A stretch of 64,000 bases of DNA from Lachnospiraceae bacterium GAM79 (GTDB taxonomy: Bacteria; Bacillota; Clostridia; Lachnospirales; Lachnospiraceae), in assembly GCA_020735665.1 (NCBI GenBank), contig CP085928.1:820001-884000 (forward strand), in the 5' to 3' direction. The position numbers and the translations under genes were made by a program. This document shows positions 44,814-54,171 of this stretch, in pieces. The notes below the pieces were generated by a model. It searched no databases. It worked only from the letters and a program-made list of their open reading frames with translations, and had not been told where the DNA came from. Position 1 is the first letter of the stretch. Every line of letters starts with the position of its first letter.

Positions 44814-45473
44814 ATGTTAAAGCTGTCACCTTCAGTATTATCTGCGGATTTTGGACATCTGGCAGAAGATATACAGATCATAGATCAGGCAGGAAGTGAA
44901 TATATTCATCTGGATGTTATGGATGGGTCCTTTGTGCCGAATATTTCATTTGGAGCACCGGTTATCAAGAGTGTTCGTCCGGTATCTGATAAGGTGTTTG
45001 ATGTTCATCTTATGATTGATGAACCGACGCGTTTCTTACAGGATTATAAGAATTGTGGAGCAGATATCGTAACAGTACATGCAGAAGCCTGCAAGCACCT
45101 TCATAGAACCATCGCAGCCATAAAAGAGCTGGGAATGAAAGCCGGAGTTGCATTAAATCCTGCAACACCATTATCAGTAATTGATTATGTATTAGAGGAT
45201 GTAGATATGGTTCTGATCATGTCGGTAAATCCGGGTTTTGGCGGACAGAAATTTATTCCGTCTTCTCTGCGGAAGATTGCAGAGACCAGAAAACTGTTAA
45301 ACAGCCGTGGACTTCAGACGGATATTCAGGTGGATGGTGGTGTTACCCTTGCAAATGCAGCAGAGATTATTCGGGCAGGAGCGAATGTATTGGTTGCCGG
45401 TTCGGCAGTATTTAAAGGGGACAAGACAGAGAATGTAAAAGCCTTCCGTAAGATTTTTTCAGAAATACAGTAG
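44814..45473 (+). CDS. rpe: Ribulose-phosphate 3-epimerase
   Basis: Rpe interconverts ribulose- and xylulose-5-phosphate in the pentose phosphate pathway. The 219-residue TIM barrel has LSPSVLSADFGHLAEDI, HLDVMDGSFVPNISFG, DVHLMIDEP, VNPGFGGQKFIP and VDGGVTLANA. The ATG follows the rsgA stop immediately. Confidence 0.97.
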   Translation: MLKLSPSVLSADFGHLAEDIQIIDQAGSEYIHLDVMDGSFVPNISFGAPVIKSVRPVSDKVFDVHLMIDEPTRFLQDYKNCGADIVTVHAEACKHLHRTIAAIKELGMKAGVALNPATPLSVIDYVLEDVDMVLIMSVNPGFGGQKFIPSSLRKIAETRKLLNSRGLQTDIQVDGGVTLANAAEIIRAGANVLVAGSAVFKGDKTENVKAFRKIFSEIQ

Positions 45474-45531
45474 ATAGTAATAAAAAGGCGGAAAGCAGAT
45501 CTGCTGTCTGCCGGAAAAGGTAACAGGATAG

Positions 45532-46179
45532 ATGAATCGATATTTAATCGTTACAGGAGGAACCGTTTCAAAAAGATTGCTTGAAACGGTTCTTTCCGAT
45601 TATGATTTTCAAAAAATAATAGCATGTGATAAAGGACTTGAGATCTGTAAGGAATGTAATATACTGCCGAATCTGATCATTGGAGACTTTGATTCTGCAA
45701 AGATAGATGTCGTAGCGGCATATCGGGGAAAAACAGAATTTCTGGATCTGGATACACATAAGGATTTTACAGATACCCATGTTGCAATCTCGTATATACT
45801 GGAGCAGGAGATCAGACCGGATGAAGTAATTCTGGTTGGAGCAACCGGAACCCGTATGGATCATACCCTTGCCAATATTGGCTTATTAAAGCAGTTTGCA
45901 GAGGCCAGAATATCGGCATATCTGATCGACGAGCATAACAGGATTACGATGACAGCACACCGGCATATTGTGAAGCGTAACGATGCATACAGATATGTGT
46001 CACTGCTTCCATATACGGAACAGGTGACCGGAGTAACGCTTCAGGGTTTTTATTATAATGCGCAGGGGCTTACATTGAAGCTTGGAGAAAGCATCGGCGT
46101 CAGCAATGAGCTGATCGCAGAGTGCGGCCTGATCGAATTTGAATCCGGATTGTTAATTGTAATTGAAAGCCGTGATTGA
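45532..46179 (+). CDS. thiN: Thiamine pyrophosphokinase
   Basis: This enzyme makes thiamine diphosphate from thiamine and ATP. The 215-residue protein has ACDKGLEICKECNILPNLI, GDFDSAKIDV, the DTHKDFTDTHVAI metal/ATP segment and GATGTRMDHTLANIGLL. It is last in the murE-to-thiN run and is followed by a terminator. Confidence 0.93.
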   Translation: MNRYLIVTGGTVSKRLLETVLSDYDFQKIIACDKGLEICKECNILPNLIIGDFDSAKIDVVAAYRGKTEFLDLDTHKDFTDTHVAISYILEQEIRPDEVILVGATGTRMDHTLANIGLLKQFAEARISAYLIDEHNRITMTAHRHIVKRNDAYRYVSLLPYTEQVTGVTLQGFYYNAQGLTLKLGESIGVSNELIAECGLIEFESGLLIVIESRD

Positions 46180-46263
46180 GATAGAGTCATTATGTATATC
46201 TGTCTATACGATATACAATATCAGATAATAATAAAATGCAGTATCAAAGAATAAAAGAAAATA

Positions 46264-46320
46264 AAAAAGATACTCTGAAAGCAAAGGACCTGTATGATCC
46301 CGTGATCAGAGTATCTTTTT
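46264..46320. terminator. Terminator between convergent thiN and the Na/Pi cotransporter gene
   Basis: A 15-bp perfect stem (aaaaagatactctga at 46264-46278, tcagagtatcttttt at 46306-46320) has A-run and T-run flanks, so it can serve both strands. Confidence 0.85.
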
Positions 46321-46345
46321 ATAATACTTATTATCAGAATAATCT

Positions 46346-48343
46346 TTATTTTTTCTTAGAGTCTTTCTTCTGTTTTACTTTTTCAATCTTTGCCTTTTTG
46401 ATTTCTTTTAATTTAGGCTCTTTTTTGGTATGCTGTTCGTTTTTATCTGCCTTAGCTGTGTTCAGATCCACAGATTTCGGAGCAGAAGATTTATTTGCAT
46501 CTGATTGCGAGATCTTATGTTCCAGCTCTGACAGGCTCGCTTTATACTTTTCGGTGATCGGATCAGAGTACAGAGACATGTAGTAACAGTAGAGTGCTTT
46601 GTATTCTTCGGAGGTCTTATATCCATTTGTGTAGATATGACCATGCATTTCGTCAAAGGAATCTGTAGTTAATTTCTTTGCAATATGAAGTCCGATATTG
46701 GAACAGTGACTTCCGATACGATCCAGACTGGTCAGGATATCTACAAGAGCAAAACCACCGTCGATATCGCAGTCTCCGGTCTGTAAACGGATAACATGGT
46801 GATCTTTGATGATCTCTTTTACCTCTGTGATCGACTGAGCAAGCGGTTCGATACGGGAAACAGCAGTCAGATCATCATTTTTAAAAGCAGTAAAGGTTGT
46901 ATCGATGATATTGGCTGTAGCCTGTAAGAGCGTATTGATCTCCATGGTTCCCTGTGTAGAGAAGGAGATCTTTTCATCGGAGATCTTTCTGCTGACGATC
47001 AGAAGATTTTCACAGTGGTCACCGATTCGTTCCAGGTCACTGACACTGTTTAATAATTCCGATGCCAGCTTTCGTTCGGATGAATGCAGTCGCTTGGAGG
47101 TGATCTTTAACAGATATTCGTTTAACGCACTTTCGCATTTATCAATGAACATCTCATTTTCCAGAAGTTTTCCGGCAGTTTCTTCATTATATTCCGATAA
47201 TAACTGACTTCCAAGTTCGAAGTTTTCCTTGATGGAGTCTGTCATGGAGAACATTACCTTCTGTGCCTGGGTAAGAGCGATGTTTGGTGTATCAAGAAGC
47301 ATTGGATCGAGAGACGCAAGCTCTTTGTCAATCTTGGATTCCATATCGTCACCGATGATCTTACCGGTCAGATCTGCGATCTTATTTGCGAATGGAAGCA
47401 GTAGGATCGCAATGATAAAGTTAAACATAAAATGCAGGTTTGCAATTACACCACGGTTGATGATCTTATCCATGAATGGGAATGTGATAAACAACTGAAG
47501 TCCATAGATCACAACAACGAAGAAGATCGCACCGATAATATTAAATAACAGATAGGACATGGCAACACGTTTTGCCTTTTTGTTTGCACCGATACTGCCG
47601 AGCAGGATCGCGAAACACTTTCCTATATTAATACCGATAATAATTGGAATCGAAGAACCATAGGAAACAACTCCTGTTGAGGATAATGCCTGAAGGATAC
47701 CGACCGAAGCAGAGGAACTCTGGATGATCGCTGTTAAGATAAGACCGATCAGGATACCAAGGAGTGGATTGCTGAAAGAAATGAACAGGTTCTGGAAGGT
47801 TTCGGATTCTTTTAAAGGAGCGAACACAGCTTCCATTGTATTCATACCAAGGAATAAGATACCAAGACCGACTAAGATACCGGCGATATCTTTATGTTTT
47901 TTCTTATGGGCAAACAGAATGATAAAAGCACCAATACCGATCAGAACGGGTGCAAAAGAAGACGGTTTTAATAATTTGAGGATAAACATATCTTCGCCAA
48001 GATCACCAAGCCGCAGAATCTGTGCAGTTGCGGTGCTGCCGACATTGGCACCAAATACTACCGGAATTGCCTGACTGAGCTTCATAATACCGGCATTTAC
48101 AAAACCGATCAGCATGATCGTAGTTGCTGCTGAACTCTGAATGATCGCTGTGACACCGGTACCGAGCCCAAAGCCTTTAATCGCACCGGTTGCCTGACTT
48201 TTACCGGTCGTCAGTTTTTCAAGTATCCGTTCCAGACTTCCTCCTGCCAGATTTTTCAGGGAATCACCCATCATGTTCATTCCAAACAGGAAAAGCCCTA
48301 CGCCTCCCAGTAAAGTCAGAATTGAAAAAAAGTCCACGTCCAT
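46346..48343 (-). CDS. Na/Pi cotransporter family protein with PhoU-like domain
   Basis: The 665-residue protein has the duplicated Na/Pi transport domain: GLFLFGMNMMGDSLKNLAGG at the N-terminus, and QSSAATTIMLIGFVNAG and QSSSASVGILQAL as the two repeat signatures. A cytoplasmic PhoU-like helical domain follows (about residues 350-560). The last 50 residues are a lysine-rich low-complexity tail ending KQKKDSKKK. GGAGG precedes the start on the minus strand. Phosphate uptake is the family role; this member is unproven. Confidence 0.92.
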   Translation of the reverse strand: MDVDFFSILTLLGGVGLFLFGMNMMGDSLKNLAGGSLERILEKLTTGKSQATGAIKGFGLGTGVTAIIQSSAATTIMLIGFVNAGIMKLSQAIPVVFGANVGSTATAQILRLGDLGEDMFILKLLKPSSFAPVLIGIGAFIILFAHKKKHKDIAGILVGLGILFLGMNTMEAVFAPLKESETFQNLFISFSNPLLGILIGLILTAIIQSSSASVGILQALSSTGVVSYGSSIPIIIGINIGKCFAILLGSIGANKKAKRVAMSYLLFNIIGAIFFVVVIYGLQLFITFPFMDKIINRGVIANLHFMFNFIIAILLLPFANKIADLTGKIIGDDMESKIDKELASLDPMLLDTPNIALTQAQKVMFSMTDSIKENFELGSQLLSEYNEETAGKLLENEMFIDKCESALNEYLLKITSKRLHSSERKLASELLNSVSDLERIGDHCENLLIVSRKISDEKISFSTQGTMEINTLLQATANIIDTTFTAFKNDDLTAVSRIEPLAQSITEVKEIIKDHHVIRLQTGDCDIDGGFALVDILTSLDRIGSHCSNIGLHIAKKLTTDSFDEMHGHIYTNGYKTSEEYKALYCYYMSLYSDPITEKYKASLSELEHKISQSDANKSSAPKSVDLNTAKADKNEQHTKKEPKLKEIKKAKIEKVKQKKDSKKK

Positions 48344-48629
48344 ATCCTCCTGTGAAAAAATAACTTATTTAATGTCAAATCAATGTAATTAAATTGTAAA
48401 TCAAATTTTACATACTTGGGTATTATAACATAGATTATTTTCATGTTCTATATTTTTTATTATGAAGCACAGAAATTTGGAATATTACATATATTTTAAA
48501 AAGAATTCTGGAAAAAATACATAATATGGTCTTGACAGTACAGAGAACTTGGTGAGAACATAAGGCGGAAGGAAAAACTGTGTTTATGATAAAGTTGAAT
48601 GGAATGAATATAAATTTGGGAGAGAAAAA

Positions 48630-50054
48630 ATGATACGAAAAAAGCAGGATGATCTAAATGGAATGCAGCTTGCCGGAAATAATTCAATGGCCGAGGTTCT
48701 GCTATGGGCGTTAATCTTATTACCACCGGTTATTACTGTAAATGGAGCAGGGGTTTGTTTTATTCATATAGGATTGTTTGCAGGGATAACCTTTGCCTGC
48801 CTTTTCCTTGTAAAAAGGTTACGTTCTTATCGGGATATTTCAGGAAAAGAAATTTCTGATATGGGTGATTTTCTGTACGCCAGATATTCTTCTTTTATTA
48901 TAAAAGAGATGTTCATGTGTGTTTGGCTGATTCTGACCGGAATGATCACAATGGGTCTTCTCAGTTATATTGGAAAATATCTTAGCGGTGCGACAAACCA
49001 ACATATGATCGTGGTTGTATGTGTGGTTTCATTATTTTGCGCATGTTCTATGTGTTTTATAAGTCGCAGGATAAGAAGTACTGTAAGAAATATTATATAT
49101 ACATTGATGGTGGTGATGTTTCTTGTACTTGTCATATGGCTGTTTGCGGTGAATACGCCGGCTGAGATACTGGATACTTACGGTAAAGTTCATTTGTCGG
49201 GTGGAACAAGTACATATCTCAATATTTTGTATTATGATGGAAGAGGTATAGGGGTTTCTCATATTATATCCATGCTTGGAATGGGACTTGGGTGTCTGGG
49301 ATTACCATTTTTGTTCCATGGAGCAATGGAAGCAAGAGATGTACGCAGTCTGGATCGCGGACGTGTTCTTTCCATAATATATACAGGTATAGCTGTTGTG
49401 ATTCTTAGTGTATGGGCGTTGTTAAATGTTGTCAGCATGTATCCGTTAAAAGCCAGTGAAGATATTGAAATGGGAAAACTGCTTGATATCTATATTACGT
49501 CATTATGTTATAAAGAGGAGTATCCGTTGTTTTTCCGATATATAGCCGGTGGACTGTTCTTATGTGCCGTGATCTGTCTGTTGGAACGCATTTATACAAT
49601 GATGTTTGATCTGTTATTTGGTATGGTTGGATACGAGAAAAAGATCCGGTCAAAAACTCTGATAACCGGGATTGATTTGATGGCTGCTTTGTTTTTTACA
49701 GGATTTATTGCTGTAATGTCGATAATTATTCAGAATAATTACCGGGAAATATTATATATTGCATGGGATTATTCAGCTGCGATAGCAGCAGTCTGTATAC
49801 TGCCGATTTTGTGGAGAGAGACCAGTAAGGCAGGAATCATTTCGGGTTTTTTTACAGGTCTTGCTGTCTGTACGATCTGGAGATTTATTCCTCTCCTTGA
49901 GAATCAGACACTTGCAAATGCAACAGAGCTAGGAAGCGGGGTTGCAGCATTTATCATCAGTCTGGCAGTTACGGTTATTGTAAGTATGTTTACACATAAG
50001 GCAGATGAAGCAGAGAATAAATTATTTGAACAGATTAAATTGGAGCAGAAATGA
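48630..50054 (+). CDS. Sodium:solute symporter (SSS)-like membrane protein
   Basis: The 474-residue protein has about twelve to thirteen hydrophobic segments. GMGLGCLGLPFLFHGAMEAR and DVRSLDRGRVLSIIYTG resemble the middle of PutP/SSS symporters. The N-terminal part is divergent, so the substrate cannot be named. TTGACA lies at 48532-48537 without a good -10. The end overlaps the rlmH start by four bases (ATGA). Confidence 0.8.
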   Translation: MIRKKQDDLNGMQLAGNNSMAEVLLWALILLPPVITVNGAGVCFIHIGLFAGITFACLFLVKRLRSYRDISGKEISDMGDFLYARYSSFIIKEMFMCVWLILTGMITMGLLSYIGKYLSGATNQHMIVVVCVVSLFCACSMCFISRRIRSTVRNIIYTLMVVMFLVLVIWLFAVNTPAEILDTYGKVHLSGGTSTYLNILYYDGRGIGVSHIISMLGMGLGCLGLPFLFHGAMEARDVRSLDRGRVLSIIYTGIAVVILSVWALLNVVSMYPLKASEDIEMGKLLDIYITSLCYKEEYPLFFRYIAGGLFLCAVICLLERIYTMMFDLLFGMVGYEKKIRSKTLITGIDLMAALFFTGFIAVMSIIIQNNYREILYIAWDYSAAIAAVCILPILWRETSKAGIISGFFTGLAVCTIWRFIPLLENQTLANATELGSGVAAFIISLAVTVIVSMFTHKADEAENKLFEQIKLEQK

Positions 50055-50506
50055 CATTTAAAATAGTGTGTGTGGGTAGAATAAAAGAGACGTATTACAC
50101 TGATATGATCGATGCATATAAAAGACAGATCGGCAGAAAACATGAACTTGTGATCATACAGCATGAAGATGAGAAAATACCACAAAATGCATCAGATACG
50201 ATAAAAAAGAAAATTGTTGATACAGAGAGCCACAAATGCATGGAAAGTATTGGAAAATCAGAATATGTGATAGCGTTGTGCATTAATGGAAAGAAGTGTA
50301 CAACAGAGTTATTAAGAGAAAAGATACGGCAGGCAGAAGACAGAGGGATTACGACAGTTACATTTCTGATCGGAGGCTCACTTGGGATGTCAGATGAACT
50401 GATTCGAAAGGCAGATTTTAAGCTTAGTTATTCAAATATGACATTTCCACATCAGTTAATGCGTGTCATGTTGCTTGATCAGCTTCAGATTATTTGTGAT
50501 ATGTAA
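50051..50506 (+). CDS. rlmH: 23S rRNA pseudouridine-1915 N3-methyltransferase, C-terminal tail missing
   Basis: RlmH is a small SPOUT methyltransferase acting on helix 69 of 23S rRNA. The 151-residue product has the family N-terminus (KIVCVGRIKETYYTDMIDAY), the SAM-knot loop TFLIGGSLGMSDELIRKADF and NMTFPHQLMRVMLLDQ. At that point family members normally continue with about 15 residues ending in a conserved Tyr-His-Lys/Arg. Here it ends LQIICDM after 7. The truncation coincides with the end of the convergent RlmH-like gene. The start overlaps the symporter stop. Confidence 0.93.
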   Translation: MTFKIVCVGRIKETYYTDMIDAYKRQIGRKHELVIIQHEDEKIPQNASDTIKKKIVDTESHKCMESIGKSEYVIALCINGKKCTTELLREKIRQAEDRGITTVTFLIGGSLGMSDELIRKADFKLSYSNMTFPHQLMRVMLLDQLQIICDM

Positions 50507-50891
50507 TATGGTTGTTGATCGTATAAGCACGATATAACTGTTCTGTAAATGCGATAAGAGTTACTTCATCGGACATGGACATACTGGAAATAAAGAAGCT
50601 TTCATTATAAGCATCTGATGCCGGAAAACCGATATAATAACAGATGTGAGAGTACCCGTTTACATTCATCCGGTTGATCTTGGATGCAAACTGTTCGGAG
50701 GATATGGTCTGAGTGCCTGCCTTATCGGGAAGAAGCTGGATGTTATACGCATCCTGAACAGGCTTCGGAGCTTTTTTGCATGGAATGACGGTGACCTTAC
50801 AGAAAGGGGAAAGTCGTTTTATATATTCCGCAACAGCGTCTTTTGTACCGGCTGATATTTTTTTCTGATTAACAAAAAGCTCGTAATTCAT
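50490..50891 (-). CDS. Second, divergent RlmH-like SPOUT protein
   Basis: The 133-residue product aligns with RlmH by eye: DAVAEYIKRLSPFCKVTVIP at the N-terminus, TISSEQFASKINRM in the middle, and a C-terminal TEQLYRAYTINNHITYHK with the family's Tyr-His-Lys end. The SAM-knot GGSLG is replaced by IGFPASDAYNES and FPHQL by a non-matching segment, so cofactor binding is doubtful. It is about 25 residues shorter than RlmH. GAGGAAA precedes the start. It converges on rlmH and overlaps it by 17 bases. Confidence 0.75.
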   Translation of the reverse strand: MNYELFVNQKKISAGTKDAVAEYIKRLSPFCKVTVIPCKKAPKPVQDAYNIQLLPDKAGTQTISSEQFASKINRMNVNGYSHICYYIGFPASDAYNESFFISSMSMSDEVTLIAFTEQLYRAYTINNHITYHK

Positions 50892-51014
50892 AGTATTTCC
50901 TCACAATTTTAATAAAAAAGATGCATTTATGATTGGTTATTATAATACAATCACGCGGTAGTTTACAAGAAAAGAAAATTACGGTATGAGATTCTTTTTT
51001 TTTCGGCAAACTAC

Positions 51015-51043
51015 TGGACAAAGCTGCAAATCTAATATATATT
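51015..51043 (+). promoter_or_regulatory. Promoter of the HAD phosphatase gene
   Basis: TGGACA (51015-51020) and TATATT (51038-51043) are 17 bases apart, about 30 bases before the start. Confidence 0.55.
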
Positions 51044-51075
51044 ATCAATTTGATTACACATAATGGAGAAAAATG

Positions 51076-51885
51076 ATGAAGAAGATTATTGCATTAGATA
51101 TTGATGGCACACTTACAAATTCAAAAAAAGAAGTGACACAGCCGACACTTGATAAGATCATCGAGATACAGGAGAAGGGACATGTAGTAGCAATTGCTTC
51201 AGGCAGACCGCTTCCCGGGATCAGAAAGATAGCTGATACATTGAAGCTTGATAAATATGAAGGCTATGTACTTGCATTTAATGGTGGAAGAATCGTTGAT
51301 TATAAGACAGGAGAAGTGGTATATCAGGCATGTGTCGATAATGATATTGCACGGAGAATCTATGATTATTGTGTGAAAAAGAAGATTGGAATGGTTACTT
51401 ATGAAGGAGATACAGTTATCACAGGTACGCCGATCGACGAATATATGAGTCTTGAAGCAAGATTGAATTTTATGGAGATACATCAGGTGGACAATTTCAA
51501 AGAGTATATTGATTTTCCGCTGAACAAATGTCTTCTGACGGCGGAAAGTACTGTTGCAGAACAGGTGGAACAGGAATTAAATGCACTATATGGTGATAAA
51601 GTTACGGTTTTTCGTTCCGAACCGTTCTTTGTAGAGATCATGCCGAAGAACGTCCATAAGGCAACTTCGCTTGAAAAGCTTTTGAAATATCTGGATATGG
51701 ATGTCAAGGATCTGATCGCATGCGGAGATGGATTTAACGACTTGACCATGATAGATTATGCGGGAGTCGGAGTGGCAATGGGAAATGCACAGCAGATCGT
51801 AAAAGATCATGCGGATTATATCACACTTACTAATGATGAAGATGGTCTGGTTCCGGTGATCGAGAAGTTTATTTTAAATTTATAG
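51076..51885 (+). CDS. Cof-type HAD-IIB family hydrolase
   Basis: The protein (269 residues from ATG 51076) has HAD motif I LDIDGTLTNSKKE, motif II IASGRPLPG, a C2B cap, motif III Lys near VHKATSLEKLL, and motif IV CGDGFNDLTMIDYAGVGVAMG. Family members dephosphorylate sugar phosphates or flavin intermediates; substrate unknown. Another ATG at 51073 is adjacent, but GGAG spacing favours 51076. Confidence 0.92.
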   Translation: MKKIIALDIDGTLTNSKKEVTQPTLDKIIEIQEKGHVVAIASGRPLPGIRKIADTLKLDKYEGYVLAFNGGRIVDYKTGEVVYQACVDNDIARRIYDYCVKKKIGMVTYEGDTVITGTPIDEYMSLEARLNFMEIHQVDNFKEYIDFPLNKCLLTAESTVAEQVEQELNALYGDKVTVFRSEPFFVEIMPKNVHKATSLEKLLKYLDMDVKDLIACGDGFNDLTMIDYAGVGVAMGNAQQIVKDHADYITLTNDEDGLVPVIEKFILNL

Positions 51886-51912
51886 TGTAAATGTTATATT
51901 TTTATGAACAGG

Positions 51913-51941
51913 TTGAATTTGAAATATGTTTGTAGTAGAAT
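51913..51941 (+). promoter_or_regulatory. Promoter of the LCP gene
   Basis: TTGAAT (51913-51918) and TAGAAT (51936-51941) are 17 bases apart. Confidence 0.6.
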
Positions 51942-52022
51942 ACACTTTGTTTATTCGTAAATAATTGATAGTAACTGATTTGATGTGACAGATCAGATGT
52001 ACAAATGCATAGGAGAATAAAA

Positions 52023-53255
52023 ATGAGCGATAATATTTTTAGCGATGAAGATTTTGACGATTATAATGATACAGATGATGTTCATTACGAGAAATCACCG
52101 GCCAGAGAACCGGTAAGAAGAAGCGCTTCCGGAAATGGTAGAAAAAAGAGAAAGAAGAAAAGCAGAAACAAACCATGGATTATTGCATTGATCGTAGAAG
52201 TACTTGTGATCATCCTTGGAGTTGTATTATTTGTAAATGCTTATATCAATTCTGCCCTTGGCAAGATGCACTACGAGAAGTTAGAGGGTGTAAAGGCCAA
52301 TGATGACCTGTCAGAAGAAACAGTAAAGAAGATGACCGGATATACGACGATTGCATTGTTTGGTGTTGACAGCCGAGATATTGATATGGTAGAGAACGGA
52401 GCACGTTCTGATGCGATCATTATTGTAAGCATCAATAATGACACACAGGAAGTCAAGATGTCTTCCGTATATCGTGATACTTATTTAGAGCTTGCCAATG
52501 ACTCACAGAGTTATGAAAAAGTAACACATGCATATGCATATGGCGGTGCCAAGGAAGCAATCAATACATTAAATAAGAATCTTGACCTGAATATCACAGC
52601 TTATGTAACTGTAAATTTCAAGGCACTTACAGAAGCAATCGATGCACTTGGTGGCCTTGATATCGAATTGAAGTCCAGCGAGCTTGACAAGCTGAATCAG
52701 TGTATCGATGAACAGCAGAGAGTCAATGGCATCCAGTCTTCTTATGTATATGAGACAGGTGTTGTACATCTCGATGGTGTTCAGGCTACCGCATATGCAA
52801 GAATCCGAAGTACAGACCAGGGAGATATCACAAGAGCATGGAGACAGAGAAAGGTTATCAGCCTTATGATCGAAAAGGCAAAGAGTGCCGGAATCTCCAA
52901 GTTAAATGACTGTCTGAATGCAGTTGTAGATGATATCAGCTCCAGCCTTACAAAGAAAGAGATCATGGATCTTGCAACGAACTGCTTCAATTACAAACTG
53001 AAATCCTCAACCGGTTTCCCATTTACATGGTCAACACCGACACTTGGAAGCAAGGGAAGTCTGGTTGTAGCAGGAGATCTGGAGAACAATGTAGTTGTTC
53101 TTCACAGATATCTGTTTAACGATTATGATTATGTTCCATCCCAGACAGTTAAAAATATCAGTGCAAATATCATCAACGATACAGGATATTATAACCAGAT
53201 CGATCTGGATACGTTTACAGTAGAAGATGATCCGGATTCAATTGTTAATGAATAG
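52023..53255 (+). CDS. LytR-CpsA-Psr (LCP) family wall-polymer ligase
   Basis: LCP proteins attach teichoic acids or capsule to peptidoglycan outside the membrane. The 410-residue protein has a basic, lysine-rich cytoplasmic N-terminus, one membrane span (about residues 53-75), and an extracellular LCP domain with TIALFGVDSRD, GARSDAIIIVSIN, SSVYRDTYLEL, ITAYVTVNFKALTEAIDALGG and ARIRSTDQGDITRAWRQR. These hold the conserved Asp/Arg residues for polyprenyl-phosphate. ATG 52023 has AGGAGA upstream, better than ATG 52005. Confidence 0.93.
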   Translation: MSDNIFSDEDFDDYNDTDDVHYEKSPAREPVRRSASGNGRKKRKKKSRNKPWIIALIVEVLVIILGVVLFVNAYINSALGKMHYEKLEGVKANDDLSEETVKKMTGYTTIALFGVDSRDIDMVENGARSDAIIIVSINNDTQEVKMSSVYRDTYLELANDSQSYEKVTHAYAYGGAKEAINTLNKNLDLNITAYVTVNFKALTEAIDALGGLDIELKSSELDKLNQCIDEQQRVNGIQSSYVYETGVVHLDGVQATAYARIRSTDQGDITRAWRQRKVISLMIEKAKSAGISKLNDCLNAVVDDISSSLTKKEIMDLATNCFNYKLKSSTGFPFTWSTPTLGSKGSLVVAGDLENNVVVLHRYLFNDYDYVPSQTVKNISANIINDTGYYNQIDLDTFTVEDDPDSIVNE

Positions 53256-53278
53256 TATATAGAAACATATCAGAAACG

Positions 53279-53322
53279 AAAGAACATCATGAAACCAGTC
53301 GGATTTTGTGGTGTTCTTTTTG
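53279..53322 (+). terminator. Terminator after the LCP gene
   Basis: An 11-bp stem (aaagaacatca / tggtgttcttt, one G-T pair) is followed by a T-run. Confidence 0.75.
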
Positions 53323-53380
53323 TTATGGAGAACAGATCCGGAGCTACGATAATTTGAATAAAATCTTTCCAACTTCCTGT

Positions 53381-53408
53381 TTGAAATATAGTTATATTGT
53401 GCTATACT
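53381..53408 (+). promoter_or_regulatory. Promoter of the pyrH-frr-uppS-cdsA unit
   Basis: TTGAAA (53381-53386) and TATACT (53403-53408) are 16 bases apart, about 40 bases before pyrH. Confidence 0.65.
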
Positions 53409-53448
53409 AGGATAGAAAAATTTTGAGAAAACATAAGAGGTTACAATT

Positions 53449-54150
53449 ATGGAAATGAACAGAGTGTTATTGAAACTTAGTGGAGAAGCACTTGCCGGAG
53501 AAAAAAAGCAGGGCTTTGATGAAAAGACTGTATATGATGTTGCCGGACAGGTGAAGAAGATTCTGGATAAGGGAATCCAGCTTTGTGTAGTAATCGGTGG
53601 TGGTAATTTCTGGCGTGGCAGAACCTCAGAAAATATGGATCGTGTAAAAGCAGATTCAATCGGCATGCTTGCAACTGTTATGAACTGTATCTATACCGCA
53701 GATGCTTTTCGTGTATTCGGAATCAAATCACATATCATGACCCCATTTGCATGTGGAACAATGACAGAGCTGTTCAACCGTGATAAAGCTGTAAAATATA
53801 TGGAGCAGGGAGAAGTTGTTTTCTTTGCCGGAGGAATCGGACATCCGTATTTCTCAACAGATATGGCAACTGTTCTTATGGCGGTTGAAGTAAAGGCAGA
53901 TGTAGTCTTATCTGCAAAAGCAATTGACGGCGTATATGACAGTGATCCTAAGACAAATCCAAATGCAAAGAAATATGACAGCATGCAAATGAAAGACATT
54001 GTTGATAATAAGCTTGGAGTTATCGATCTTGCATCTGCAGTTCTTGCAATGGAAAACAAAATGCCGATGATGTTATTCGGCTTAAATGGTGAAGACAGTA
54101 TTGTAAAGGCCGTTACCGGTGGCTTTACAGGGACATATGTGAACGTATAA
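53449..54150 (+). CDS. pyrH: Uridylate kinase
   Basis: PyrH phosphorylates UMP to UDP. The 233-residue amino-acid-kinase-fold protein has VLLKLSGEALAGEKKQGFD, VIGGGNFWRGR, DSIGMLATVMN, GGIGHPYFSTDMAT and AIDGVYDSDPKTNPNAKK. frr follows after 21 bases. The rpsB-tsf genes usually upstream are absent. Confidence 0.97.
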   Translation: MEMNRVLLKLSGEALAGEKKQGFDEKTVYDVAGQVKKILDKGIQLCVVIGGGNFWRGRTSENMDRVKADSIGMLATVMNCIYTADAFRVFGIKSHIMTPFACGTMTELFNRDKAVKYMEQGEVVFFAGGIGHPYFSTDMATVLMAVEVKADVVLSAKAIDGVYDSDPKTNPNAKKYDSMQMKDIVDNKLGVIDLASAVLAMENKMPMMLFGLNGEDSIVKAVTGGFTGTYVNV

Positions 54151-54171
54151 ATAAACAGGAGGAACAAAGAT

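Noticed and set aside
46236-46583. Plus-strand 115-codon frame at the end of the Na/Pi gene
   Set aside because: It starts in the intergenic terminator region and runs antisense over the lysine-rich tail of the cotransporter; hydrophobicity reflects the complement of Lys codons.
48532-48560. TTGACA at 48532 as a full promoter for the symporter gene
   Set aside because: No acceptable -10 hexamer lies 16-18 bases downstream.
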